This document shows, piece after piece, positions 23,668 to 35,249 of a stretch of DNA of 64,000 nt. The stretch comes from Conoideocrella luteorostrata (taxonomy: Eukaryota; Ascomycota; Sordariomycetes; Hypocreales; Clavicipitaceae). The stretch spans positions 115,172 through 179,171 of the forward strand of contig JASWJB010000049.1 of assembly GCA_032433595.1 (NCBI GenBank). Reading direction: 5' to 3'. The notes beneath the pieces were generated by a model. That model was not told the DNA's origin. It did no database searches and worked only from the letters and a program-made list of their open reading frames with translations. Within the stretch, counting starts at the first letter, position 1; every line of letters begins with the position of its first letter. Position numbers and translations under genes: made by a program.

Positions 23668-24896
23668 GTCGTCGGCCAGTCGACGAGGTCGGTTGGTGCA
23701 TATTGAGGATGGGATGGCGTTGTAACTTCGACGATGGGCCTTTGAGGATCGCGTTGCTCGAGGCAAGTCACCTTTTAACATCTTGTGGAGATTTACAGGG
23801 TCGAGCATCACCAAATGGCAGCAGCGCACACCACTCATCCAATTTTACTACCCAGTCTCTTATGGACCCTCCTACGACGAACCTGATCTATCCCTAAGTC
23901 ATTCAACTAAAACAAAACAAAAAAAACAGTCTGTCAGAAAGCCTCGCTTCGACACCCTCGGTGTTTTCGCCCCATCGAGCCCCCTAGGCTTGGTGGACCC
24001 AGGACCGACCAGGATGCCAATCGTCGATGCCAAGGACCAGGCGGCACAGCATATCGTCACCAATGCCGCACTGTTGGCCGCGCATAGGGCTGACCGAGAC
24101 TCACCAATAGCTGGAAGCGAAGGCAAAAACAAGCCGTTCGCTTATGTCTTGCATCCTTTCATGTAATTGCTCCACTCCGTTCGTTTTTCGTCGTCTTGCC
24201 GCGCTGAACGGCCGTTGCAGCTGCATGAATCAGCAGAGTCAAAACGCCAGTTAGTGTGCATAGCGGAGGACACCATCTACCGACGGGTCGCAGCCCGTGG
24301 TACGGAACGACAGCGCATAGACAAGATCAGGAGCCCGACAGACACGAGCAGAAATATACCATTTGCTGGCAATGGCCGGCATCTCGGGGCTACTGCGGGA
24401 ACGCACGAGGACCGATGCGAGCCAGAATTAGTGAGGTGAGGAGCAGCTACGCTGAGGGTGGGTGGCAGTGGTAGTGGTGCGCGACACAATCAATTATTAA
24501 TGAACGGATCGTTCATCTCGGCAGATTGAACTGCGCGGCAAGTTTCTCGTCAAACACGACCGTCCAGGCCCCTGGAGGTGATTTATCCCTGCTGGCGAGT
24601 CCTGATGCAGCATCCAAGTGCGCTAGTGCTTACCATCTTGCAGGCCTGCCGTATAGGTCTCCAGGGCTGCAGCTTTCATTGGCTGTGTTGATAGTTGATG
24701 ATGATTCCACAGCTTACATATTGTGAAATGCATCTGGGCGGCAGCAGCTCGTCCAGAATCCCGGGATGATCGTCGTTTAAATCTGCGCTCATCCCCCCAT
24801 TCTCCCCAGAGGAGTCGCTTCTGCTCGATCCATTGCTCCGATCGTTGCACCGCGTCTAGTCACTCTATAACTACTAGAAATTCCCTTCGCGACAGG
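23668..24896. other. Intergenic, mixed composition
   Basis: After the HET gene's 3' region, 23950-24500 is GC-richer with an open frame at 23783-24166, but I recognise no family and no splice structure. Sequence just before 24897 is the presumed promoter of the membrane-anchored gene. Confidence 0.45.
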
Positions 24897-25857
24897 ATGG
24901 GCTCTCATGTATGTCGCTTATCCAGACTCAGGAGACACGACGTGAATATGTCAGTCAAGTATGCTAACCGCACTGAGACCACAAGTCCCCGTACGATGAC
25001 TCGCCAGAGGTAGCACCCGATACCCTCCCACAGGTTTATCATGCTCCTCCTCCTCCGCCGCAACCACAACAACAGACATCATGGCAACAACAGCCCAAGC
25101 CAGAGACATCTCTCTACGACAGTAACACCTCATCACCTACTTCACCACCAAAGAAGGGGAGGGGGCTCGTCTGCGGATGCTCCCTTTTAGTCTTGGTGCT
25201 GTCCGTCGTCATTGCCATCCTGGCCATGGCTGTGATAGGACTGGCTGCAGGCACAGGCGTCGCTTCCAGTAAATACAACGACGCCATCACACAGCTCAAC
25301 GCCCTGAGTTCCTCCTACTCTGCGCTTCAAGGGTCTGCCACAGTGCCAGCAACTACAACAGGCAAAGGCACCGCTACCAGTTCCGGCGCCAAGCCCACGG
25401 CGACAAGCAAATCTGACATTACAAACGGCTGCTCCAACGACAATGAGAACGTCTCTGGAACAATCTACCAGTCAAACTGTAAGGCTGGCCAGTCGACCTT
25501 TGGAAATATTGTGCCTGGCTTCCTCGTTGCTAACTGCTTTATCTTTATCTGCTAGTCTTCAACAACGCCTCATATACCATGTACTGCAACCGCAATGCCC
25601 CCAAAGACCCGCTGTTTTCCCTCTTTACCGCCGACTTCAGCGGCTGCATTGAGGCGTGCACTGCTTGGAATAATTACAATAGCACCAAGAAGGGATGCAC
25701 GGCTGTCTCCTTTATCCCGCCCTGGACGAGCATCGCCAGCGCTTTGTCAGTAAACGCCCCGGGGGACTGCTATTTGAAACCTGGGCCTCAGACAAAGACT
25801 GGCCTTGAAGTAGCCAGCGTGAAGGATGGTGCTCACGCTGCCATTTTGAACGCTTGA
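24897..25857 (+). CDS. Single-pass membrane protein with apple/PAN-like ectodomain
   Basis: Proposed exons 24897-24908, 24986-25478 and 25556-25857 give 268 aa. The first exon is only 12 nt and rests on a GTATGT donor, a GCTAAC branch site and an AAG acceptor, so the 5' end is uncertain. The cytoplasmic N-terminus is rich in Pro and Gln (PPPPPQPQQQ). One membrane segment follows at about residues 65-95 (LLVLVLSVVIAILAMAVIG), preceded by KKGRG, which sets the topology with the C-terminus outside. Then come a Ser/Thr-rich stalk and a Cys-rich domain with FSGCIEACTAW, KKGCTAVSF and GDCYLKPG, the cysteine pattern of apple/PAN-like domains. A cell-surface binding role is plausible; the ligand is unknown. 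Confidence 0.72.
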
Positions 25858-26462
25858 GAGCAGAAGAGGGGGCACGGGGCGGAGGGTCGGGTTGTCTGTG
25901 CAAATAATACTACTAGAATAGCAATTATAATAGTCCAGTCTTGTTGGTCCGTACGGAATTTACTTTGCCGCATTAACAACCGAGGGCTCTGTCTTCGTGG
26001 CCTGACAGCTCTCGTCGCCCAGCGACACAAATTGAAGATTGTCGTCAACGGCTTGGCTTGGCACTTCCCGTATCTGGTCATAAGTTGCGGCGAAGCTAAC
26101 AGCCACTCCCAGGACATGGCGTTCTCAACCGAGCATGCCCCACCAGCTTACCTAACTGCCAGCTTGCTAGGAAGCTCACTCCAGCCCACCATCACCACCA
26201 CCACGTACCCACCCACCAATCAGCCCCAACTCCCTGCACCATACACCAGCTGCTGCTTCTCAAAGCAGCAATCCTTAATCCCCAATCTCTCAATCTAGCT
26301 CTTCTACTTCTCGTAACTTCAATCTTCTCTATACATAAGCCATTTCAACAAGTCATAGTCCATTCTTCTCACTACATCTACGTCGACAACCCCCCACACT
26401 CCCCTCCCCTCTTCCCCTCCACCAACAACACCGACGCCACCGACACCACCAACTCTGCCGCC
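25858..26462. other. Promoter region of GET5
   Basis: Intergenic, becoming strongly C/T-rich on the plus strand from 26380 to the start codon (CCCCTCCCCTCTTCCCCTCC), a common fungal housekeeping promoter feature. No other gene seen. Confidence 0.5.
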
Positions 26463-27147
26463 ATGGCCGAAGCAGCCTTCGCCAAAACCTTCCTCTCAAC
26501 GCTCGACTCCCGCCCTTCCAAGCTCTCCGCCGACCATGTCGAAGACCCAAAATCCTTTCCCGCCCGACCACCCGTACGTACACACTTCTCGCGTCCCCGG
26601 GCCCCAAACCATACTGATGTGTGCTAACCGCTTCTTCGTCACGCAGTACATTCTCCCCCGGATGCCCAACCCCATGAGCAAACCGAAAAACATCCTCCCC
26701 GGTCAGGAGCGCAGCATAAATGTCCTGTTGAAATCGCTGCGAAACCCACCCCTCGACATCAAACTCACCTCGCAGCCGCTCAACACGTCTATTCTGGATA
26801 TCAAGGCCGAGGTTTCGGAACAGTCCAGAATACCAGTCGATAAGATGAAGATCCTGCATAATAAACGACCCCTCACGGATAGCAAGATCCTCAAGGATAT
26901 TGTGGGCGACTCCGAGAACAAATTAGAATTCTCAGTCATGGTGATGGGTGGCGCTGCGGCAATCATGCCTGAGCAGAATGCGGCTTCTGCGCCTGTGGTG
27001 GCGTCGGGCAGGGATGCGTTGACTACGGATGCGTTTTGGACGGATTTGAATGGATTTTTAATGCAGAGGTTGAAGGACGAGGGAACGGCGAGGGAGCTGG
27101 GGGGGTTGTTTAGGTCTAGCTGGGAGTCGAGTCGTGCAGCTCCGTGA
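26463..27147 (+). CDS. GET5: Ubiquitin-like GET pathway protein Get5/Mdy2
   Basis: Two exons (26463-26573 and 26647-27147) give 203 aa. With Get4 and Sgt2 this protein hands tail-anchored membrane proteins to the Get3 ATPase in the cytosol. Visible parts in order: an N-terminal Get4-binding segment (FAKTFLSTLDSRPSKLSADHV), a ubiquitin-like beta-grasp domain at about residues 65-130 (INVLLKSLRN, ILDIKAEVSEQS, IPVDKMKILHNKRPL, LKDIV), and the C-terminal homodimerisation helices (TTDAFWTDLNGFLMQRLKDE, ARELGGLFRSSWES). Length and order match fungal homologues. The intron begins GTACGT and ends ACGCAG. Confidence 0.85.
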
Positions 27148-27536
27148 TGTTAAGATGGGCAAGGCAGTAGGTTGCCCTATGTTACACGGTGTGGTTTAGA
27201 CTTCTGGGAATAATATGCACATATCAATGGTCCACACCTAGTGTGATTTTGTGTATTTTTGTTTCCTTTGGCGGTGCAACATGTCATCAAGAGTTACACC
27301 CGTAGCCGCAACTTCCTCCGCGACATGAAAAAAATCCCGATGTCGGGCCACCATTGTATATATCCGAAATCCTCACAGTCCATCATCAACTATTTCCCTT
27401 TTGTCATAGGCTGACTGTGTTCGACAAGAATAAGACCGGTTGCGTCTGTCCGCTCAATTTCTTATCGCCCCCCCATGAAGGGTGCCATGCCCAAAGGCTT
27501 TTCTGTTGGAACAAAATACGAATAATAAAGCGATTC
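27148..27536. other. Convergent 3' regions of GET5 and cofilin
   Basis: Short region between two convergent stop codons; holds the 3' UTRs. No other feature seen. Confidence 0.5.
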
Positions 27537-28442
27537 TTAACCGGCAAGTCCCTTGCTGACAGTCTTGACGATACTGTCGTATTCGATGTCATCGGAGTCA
27601 TTAGCCTGCAACTCATGGGCAATGCCAGTGAGGCTTCGCTTGAGGGCCTCCTTGGAAGAGGCGTAGATCATCTTGGGCTATACACGATGTTGCGGTCAGC
27701 GAGAGTAGCTTAGAGTGGAGGGATGGTGGAAAAGAAGCATTACATGAACACCAGCATCATCAGGAGACCAGGCAATGAAGGTGATCTTGTTTCTATTCTC
27801 ACAGTTAGCGCTACCATTTCATAGCCCACATTTCGCAGCAGGCTACCTACCGGATGCCATCTCCAGAAGCGAGGTTATACTCAAAATCGTAAACGGCGTA
27901 CCTGGGGCCTTTGCCAATGGCGCCCTAGATCACTGAGTTAGCCCAATGCTTCCATGCAGGCGGAGAAGGTTCCAATGGGCCAACGAACGGATTTGCTCTT
28001 GGACGTAGCGTTGATCAGCTTCTCACGGAAATTATCCCAATCCTTGTCGTTAGATTGTTCCTCAATAACAATCTCCTTGTAGTCGTCCGACAGCTTGAAG
28101 ATGATAAACTTGTACTTCTTTGCCAACTTCAGATCGTTGTAGGCAGTAATGCAGTCTTGCGAGACGACGGCTCTACGTATAGCAAATAGGAGCAGTTAGT
28201 CGCCGATCACATTTGCAAAAGTATTCATAATATTCCAAAAATTCTTCTCCTCGTTGCGCAATAAACTCTCCCTCCAGCTCGGCGGGGCAGTCCAATTCGT
28301 CATAAGGATTATGCGCAGAAGTACGGTTCGAGGTAAATGGGACGATGAATTAAATGGGACATAAATACGAACCCGGATTGAGACTATCACTGCGTTAGGA
28401 TCCAATCCCATCACCACGAAGCTGTAGGGGCCGACTTACCAT
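27537..28442 (-). CDS. cof1: Cofilin (ADF family actin-severing protein)
   Basis: Six exons give 153 aa: 28440-28442 (ATG alone), 28373-28383 (11 nt), 27989-28172, 27851-27924, 27744-27792 and 27537-27677. The product starts MSQSG and contains the ADF-H fold throughout: [80 protein letters not shown] and DDIEYDSIV. It severs and recycles actin filaments in the cytoplasm; the N-terminal Ser after Met is the known inhibitory phosphorylation site in the family. The long basic helix [10 protein letters not shown] is the actin-binding helix. Introns 2 and 3 both use the donor GTTCGT. The start codon isolated on a 3-nt exon is the notable feature. Confidence 0.92.
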
Positions 28443-29484
28443 GATTGCGGTCGGGGTCAGGAGACGGTGCGCGAATGAGGGGTGGGGAGAGAGGGAAAGG
28501 CCCTGCGAGGAAGCTTGTCAGCATTGCTTGCTTCAGCCAGGCCGGGGGCTCGAATTCTGTGCGTGTACTCCGTACAGGACCAGAAAGTATACGTCTAGCT
28601 CAGCTTACAGTTGTATAAGAATTGCGACCAGAATGCGGTGTCGCGATGATAAAAGCAACGACGGTGCGAAAAGTGCCTCTTATGTTTGTTGCAGGTAAGT
28701 GTCTGTGTACGATGGGATGGCGGGATGGACCTCGACTTGGGGGACTTGGTATTGGCACTAGAGAGACTGTGAGTGTGGAGGGGGGAGCCTGGCGGAGAAA
28801 AACACCACATCATCATGGTGGGGTTGCCCGTGAGATAGCAACCTGAGCTGGCCCTAGGCTTGGGCTTTCGCCTCTTGCCACGTGACTCGTGCTGCCATCC
28901 TTGACGCTGCGTGAGCAACCTTGTGAGCCTGAAGCGATGAGCCAATCAATGGGTGAGCCACGGTATGGATTGATTAAACCTCGGAGCTTGAAACCAAACC
29001 TTGGCTGACCTAGGTTTCTGCTGGGGCCAATACGGACACTTGCTTTTGGTCAGGCCGTACATGTACAATAACCGACAAGTCCAAGATTGCACAAGCAGAT
29101 GACGAATACATCCAGGCTCCCACATTTCTCACCCAACAATTTGGCTGCCTCCAAGGCAGCTAGAATATCAATGTACGGAGTAAATTAGCCTAACAAGAAC
29201 GAGTGGAACCATTTTTAGTATTACATTTCGTCATTTTTATTTTTTGGCGATTTTTGTCCTGTTGTACATGACCAAGTGCTAGTTACTTGCTATAATACAT
29301 GGGGTCCAAACTGCTTGAGAACTCGCAGGGGCATGGGACAATACATGCCGGGACGACGTGGTAGAGGGGAGATTACCAGACTACTTGGTCCATCTTCCTT
29401 TGTTTTATAACACCAAATCCATGCCCAGTTGGGTTTTGTACAACGCCTGAAATAGCAACCTCATTTTCATCCTGATGAATCATC
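28443..29484. other. Cofilin promoter and HSP60 3' region
   Basis: About 1 kb between the cofilin start and the HSP60 stop. Two CGTAC-type half palindromes occur (GTACTCCGTAC near 28566, GTACGGAGTA near 29173). No gene seen. Confidence 0.5.
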
Positions 29485-31374
29485 TTACATCATGCCGCCC
29501 ATACCACCCATGCCTCCCATACCTCCCATGGGAGGCCCACCAGGGCTCTTCTCCTCCGGAGCCTCGACAATGGCGACCTCAGTAGTACCCAGCAGAGAAG
29601 CAACACCGCTGGCATCGACGAGACCGGTGCGGACAACCTTGAGGGGGTCGAGGATACCAGCTTCAATCATGTCAACGTACTCGCCCTTGGCGCTGTCGAA
29701 GCCCTTGTTGAAGTCAGCGGCATGCTCATCAGTGAGCTTGCCAATGATGACGGATCCCTCCAAGCCAGCATTCTCAATAATGGTACGGGCGGGGCGGGTA
29801 ATGGCGTTCTTTACGATGTTAACACCCAGCTGCTGGTCAAAGTTGGCAGCCTTGACATCCTTCAGGCAGTTGGCGGAGGCCTTGATCAAGGCAGTACCAC
29901 CACCAGGCAGGATGCCCTCCTCAACGGCGGCACGGGTGGCGTTCAAAGCATCGACGAAGCGATCCTTCTTCTCGCCGACCTCGACCTCGGAGGAGCCACC
30001 AACCTTGATGACAGCAACACCACCGGAGAGCTTAGCCAGACGCTCCTGGAGCTTCTCTTTTTCATACTCGGACGTGGTGGGATCCGCAACGACACCACGG
30101 ATCTGTTCACATCGCTGAGCAATGGCATCCTTGGAGCCTTCTCCGTTCAGGATGATGGTATCCTCCTTGGTGATGGTGATGGAGCCGGTGGAGCCGAGCA
30201 TATCAATGGTGGCCTTCTCGAGCTTGATGTCCAGCTCATCGGTGAAGACTGTACCCTTGGTGAGGACACCAATATCGCCGAGGATGGACTTGCGGTTATC
30301 ACCAAAGCCGGGAGCCTTGACGGCAGCAACCTGGAGCTGGCCACGGAGCTTGTTCAGAATGCAAACAGCCAGGGCCTCACCGTCAATGTCCTCGGCGATG
30401 ATGACAAGGGGGCGGCGGGTCTGAGTAGAGATCTCGAGAGCAGGAATAATGTCCTGGACAGCAGAGATCTTCTTCTCGGAGAGGAGGATAAGGGGATTTT
30501 CAAACTCGACCTTCTGGGCCTTAGTGTCGGTGATGAAGTAAGGGGAGACGAAACCGCGGTCGAATCGCATACCCTCGGTAACCTCGAGCTCATCCTGCAT
30601 GGTCTTGCCCTCCTTGACAGTGATGACGCCCTCCTTGCCAACCTTCTCCATAGCATTTGCAATCATCTGACCAACATGGATGTCGCCGTTGGCAGAGATG
30701 GTAGCAACCTGGGCAATCTCGGAGCTGGTGGTGATGTCACGCTTCTGTGTGTGGAGGTACTCAACAACGGAGTCAACAGCAGCCTGGATACCGCGGCGGA
30801 GATCCATTGGGTTGCAGCCGGCAGCAACGTTCTTGACGGTCTCGGAAAAGATGGCTCGGGCGAGGACAGTGGCGGTAGTGGTACCGTCACCAGCAACATC
30901 GTTGGTCTTGGAGGCCACGTCTTGTAATAAGCGGGCACCAAGGTTCTCGAACTTGTCCTTCAGGGAGACAGCCTTGGCGACGGTGACACCATCTGTAAGA
31001 GATGACGTTAGCCGCAGTACTTCCTATTGAGGTCTCGAGTACGTATAGATCATGTACGAACCCTTTGTGATTTTGGGAGAGCCGAAGCTGGACTCAATCA
31101 GGACATTTCGGCCTTTGGGACCGAGGGTAGTAGCGACGGCTTTAGCCAGAGTGTCAACACCGGCCAGAAGAGCGGCGCGTCCCTCAACACCGAATTTGAG
31201 CTCCTAAAACTTTGTGTAAGTAATCCCGAAGCAACCACTGAAACAATAGCATCCAAAACATCGTACCTTGTGAGCAAATCGGAGCTGCTGGCCAAGGCCG
31301 GCGCGAGCGGGATAACGGGAGGCGGCCGAGGAGAGAGCGGTAGCCCGCGCTCGTGAGCTCAATGCGCGCTGCAT
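29485..31374 (-). CDS. hsp60: Mitochondrial chaperonin HSP60
   Basis: Three exons (31267-31374, 31062-31203, 29485-30992) give 585 aa. It forms the double-ring ATP-dependent folding chamber of the mitochondrial matrix. Exon 1 encodes exactly the presequence (36 residues, many Arg/Ala/Ser, no acid, ending RFAHK). The chaperonin core follows: [80 protein letters not shown] and LPGGGTALI, ending in the GGM-repeat tail (four GGM units). Intron 2 uses the donor GTTCGT. Codon use is strongly biased towards C-ending codons, as expected for a highly expressed gene; this also makes long spurious open frames on the opposite strand. Heat induction is likely (see the heat-shock element at 31641). Confidence 0.97.
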
Positions 31375-32169
31375 CTTCTGTGTATGAAAAAAGAGGAGAA
31401 TTATAAAGTACAGAGAGGAAAGGGAGAAGTGACGCGAAGATCTGGAGAACAAGGAGAGAGGAGTGGATGGCTGGCTCAGTTGTAATTGGAGATTGCTGCT
31501 GTGCAGAAAAATTGTCGCGGCCAGGGTCGGTCGGAAAAACATATTGCCAGGATGGCTCTGACCGGCGTCCCTCTGTGTGCTAGTACGCCAACGGCAATGC
31601 CCGCCTGACGACCCCATGTGCGAAGGCAAGAGAGACCCAGAGAATGTTCTGGCCAATTGCCTAGTTCAACTGCATGGGCCAGTCATTGGCTACATTTCAC
31701 TCGAGACGAAGCCAAGCTCGGCTCTGTACGAAAAGCTGCTCCAAAGAGACTACTAATATTTATTGTCCATTGCTCTAGCCCAAGATGGGTGGCATGCGCC
31801 TATAGCTGCGCCCTGCGCTCTTCTGACGTTTCGTTGCGTGCAAGTGCATATCCATTTCTTTCATCCGTTTTTGAAGCCTTGTCCTCCATCATAGCCCTGC
31901 TCTCCTCCGTCTGGCAAAGCGAAAAATACCACCACAGTCATCGGAATATCCATCGATCGTTTCTCTACTTCCTTAGGATTATTTCCTCCGTTCGCTACCT
32001 GCTCTGTTCTATTGAACAAGTAAATATATAGCAATAAGCCCGGACCTTAGTCTAAACAGGCAACAGGTCCCTTTATCATGTCTTTTCGTAAATCCCTGAC
32101 GATCTCTTCAAGTTGTTATCCTTGATTACAAACAACCAATTGGAAATGGCATTAACGCTGATGTGAAGG
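31375..32169. other. HSP60 promoter and 3' region of gene A
   Basis: Non-coding. It holds the HSP60 upstream region with the heat-shock element and, towards 32170, the 3' end of the next minus-strand gene. Confidence 0.5.
31641..31657 (-). promoter_or_regulatory. Heat-shock element and CCAAT box of HSP60
   Basis: AGAATGTTCT is a perfect inverted nGAAn/nTTCn pair, about 267 bp upstream of the HSP60 start, immediately followed by GGCCAAT. Hsf1 binds such units and CCAAT is bound by the HAP complex. Only two clear nGAAn units are seen, whereas three are optimal, so strength is uncertain. Confidence 0.45.
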
Positions 32170-33684
32170 TTATTGATCCTCAGTAGTAATCACATCGGCT
32201 AAGGTTGCTTCTGTGTTCGGGACCTCACCCTCTCCTTCTTTTAGCCCAAGCCAGAGCTGTTCGAAGGGATCAGCGAATTGTGACGCCTCTTTAACTTGAG
32301 GATCTACTTGTTGTCCACTGGATACAGAGTCATCGCTTGCCTCTGGTTTCATCATGCTTTGGTTTGGCGCACAGTACATAAAGTGTGCCGACATCGGCAT
32401 TGGGGCTGGAGTAAGATAGTGGCCATGTTCAAAGCTAGCCGCCGGAGTAGAGATATGCTGTGGCGTAGAGGGCTGGTAAACGTATTGTTGGTGTGCCCAG
32501 GGGGGAGGCAACCTGTAACTATCCATGTGACCATAGTAGTGCAGCGATGACACTAACCCCGCGTTTGCATCTAGATCTGTGATAATGCAATCGTTCTCAA
32601 AAGATCGGATAGCTGCAGCGTCATCCTCAACCAACGAACTTCCAGCGTCCGACATGCCCGCGGACTGCTGGCGATGCTTGTACTCTGACTCCTGTCTTCG
32701 TGTAAGCTAACATTCGCATATCTATGATGTTCTCTACTTACAAGACTATTATCTCTGAGATAGTAGGTAGGCATGGCGGGACTAGGTCTGTGACTCTCAG
32801 CCTTTTCCTGGTCGGAAGAGTTAAGCGACAATGGGAGAAAGTCCTGGGTAGATTCACGAAACTCGGCATCTTCTCGGTCCAATGAGATCAACTCTTGAGT
32901 CTCCGGAGAGCCACTTAGGACTCTCGAACTGGTGCGTCCTACAGGCGTAGGTGACTCTAGAAGCTGCGGATTCTCTTTAGAGCCAATTATCGGGGAACTC
33001 CCGAGATCCTGCATATCCACGACATCAGAATCGGCGTGGTCAGAGAGGTTCATAGCATCGGGCAAGTTAAACTTGGGGTCATCAACCCTCTCGCCAAACC
33101 GCACAGCACGAGTAGTCTCCAAGTCGCTACCGCCGATATCTTTACGGATATATCCACGGATGTCAGGGTCGGCCGTTGGTGCCGACTTTTGTGGCATGGG
33201 CGGAACGAGGTGCCCTTCAGCCACCAGCTCTCGCCGAAGGCGGTTAATGTGTTGACAGATAGCCTGCCCGGACGAGCCAGGATGCAGACGATGAGCAATG
33301 GCATCCCATGGCAGCTGGACCTTGTGTCGGCTGCATTCATATTGCATGTGGAGGAGCAACTTTTCCGCCATTCGAGGACCTTGAGACTTGTCAGGGCAAT
33401 TGTGCAGCTAAACAAAGGGTCATCACATAGAATGCGAAAGACTTACGGTTCCACATGATTAAGCTTCGTCCAGAACAACGCCCATTGCCTTTACGTTGAC
33501 GGTCTGTTGGAAGACGATGGGAATACCTGGCAGTGCGTGGTGTTTCCACATTGTTCCGAGAGCCCGGAGCAGTGGATGGATGCAGCGAAGCTTTTGCAAT
33601 TTGAGTTCTTGTTTGAGTTCGGCGATCCTTGGCAGGGGAGCGCTTTTGCTTGGATACCGCTTTCTTGGTGGAGGCTGAACCCAT
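32170..33684 (-). CDS. Gene A: Myb/SANT-like domain protein, long form
   Basis: Three exons (33447-33684, 32742-33379, 32170-32691) give 465 aa. The N-terminus (residues 1-75) is strongly basic (KKAVSKQKRSPAKDRR). A short helical domain follows at about residues 77-135: a Trp, RMAEKLLLHMQYECSRH, QLPWDAIAHRL, then AICQHINRLRREL. This is the pattern of small fungal Myb/SANT-like DNA-binding proteins, with the last helix as the likely DNA reader. The rest is low-complexity, Ser/Pro-rich and acidic, ending in a Tyr/Pro/Met-rich region (HMDSYRLPPPWAHQQYVY). A transcription-regulator role is inferred. The first intron was set at 67 nt with an AAG acceptor because it alone keeps the frame. First member of the ten-gene cluster. 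Confidence 0.72.
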
Positions 33685-34440
33685 AACGAACAGCGAAATA
33701 AATAGGACGCAATGGGTTCAGATCGTCTCGTGTCTCAAGGGGGATGAAGCTTGGACCAAAGTGAGGGAGAAGTGAATTTGGCTTGTGGTCAATGAGTTGT
33801 GATCAAGTTCAGAAGTGAGAAACGAAAGATTGTGCGAGTGCAACAATCGTCGGGCGGCTGCGGGAAACTCTAAAGCGGTGCTGGCACTGGGACGAATTGG
33901 CAAAGCGATGAAGAGAGTGAGCATTAAGGTCGTGTCGAGCTGGTCACCAAATTCTTAATTTTTTTTTCGAAGAAGCGAATTGATGAGCCGGACCAAGTGA
34001 CACAACTTGGTGCACGCACGATAGGGCAGAAGATTAAAGCGAGCCCTCTCAACGAGCATCTGATGGGAAACGGGTGAAAGAAACGCGTTTGCGATTCACA
34101 GCTGTCACAGCTGGCGAGGCAAGCTTACTTGGTCCGAGTGATTTTCCCACAACCAGCCCAGGCGAGCGAAACAAGACATGTACACAGTGCATGTTCAAGT
34201 GTTGCTGCAGTTCTGTTGATCCAATACATGGCAGTGCACCCTTGGCAGTCAACACTATTCACCAGAGTAGTGCTATTCGGACAGTGCAAAACTGCTATTC
34301 GGGCAGTGGGTGGAGCCTACCAACTGGTTTCAAACTAGCGGCTTAATTCCCACACACCCCCCGCCATTTCACACCACAGGGCTTGGATGCAAGTAAATCA
34401 TCAAAGTAGTCAATTAAATTCCTAAAATACTAAGAATACG
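33685..34440. other. Upstream region of gene A
   Basis: Non-coding. It contains the promoter of gene A and otherwise no recognised feature; the short open frames here are random-looking. Confidence 0.45.
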
Positions 34441-35245
34441 ACCGCTGCCGCAGACCCTGCTGCTTCCAATTCGCTCAAAAATGCGATTGCCGGTGTTTTC
34501 TTCAGAAGTGTACACTTTACGGCCCGCGAGTCATTCCGGCTCCGGCTGCAGCTTGTGCCGCTGCCAAAGCTGCCTCCCAACTAGATGCTGGCTGGGTTGC
34601 AGGAATAACCTCATTAAAATCTATAGATATCGATGATGCTAGGCAGCCAATATTATTCCTTCCCTGCGTTTCTGCCACCATAGTATTTCCACTATATTTC
34701 AATTAGCCGATGGGCTATGCCATGGGTCTCTGCTGCTATTGTGAGGTAGCTGATATGCCACCTTGTCTTGAGTAAGGCTCCTTTGAATGCTTGAATTTAG
34801 CCATTTAATCCTTTTCATTTATTGCTGGTTTTTCCGCCTAATAATAGTAGGATCCTAGATTTATTGGACTTCATCGCTAAGAACCTAAAGGTTAAGAATA
34901 AGTACTTGGTCTCTATAATTTCTTATAAAAATACCTGCCACTTACTAAGGGTTTTAAAAGCCACTAATGCGGGTAAATAAGGTTCTTTATTATATACGCA
35001 TAAGGTAGTGCAAATTAATACAAAAGTGCATAATTTTTCAATAGAAGGTAGCTTTTGCTTGCTTATTTAATAAGCTTTAGGAAGTTAATATGGCTTTTCT
35101 AATAATTTAATAGCATAATAGGAAATTTATGTCGGAAGCACACTAAACTATTCTCTTCTAATATATTCTGTAATTTAACGAATGCCTGTTACAGCAGCCT
35201 TATAGTTATAGTTGGTAACTTTTTTTGTAACTATCTGTTTTGTCG
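34440..35245. repeat. Strongly AT-rich, probably RIP-destroyed transposon
   Basis: TpA-rich DNA with almost no CpA. A fragment on the minus strand at 34517-34620 still reads coding-like (VIPATQPASSWEAALAAAQA) and is GC-richer than its surroundings, as the end of a degraded element gene might be. Family cannot be named. Confidence 0.4.
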
Positions 35246-35249
35246 ACCC

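Noticed and set aside
23783..24166. 127-codon frame downstream of the HET gene
   Set aside because: No recognisable family, starts inside the HET gene's 3' region; not supported.
29722..30927. 401-codon open frame on the plus strand
   Set aside because: Exactly antisense to HSP60; a by-product of its C-ending codon bias. Residue composition (many Leu, Asp, Gly) has no family match.
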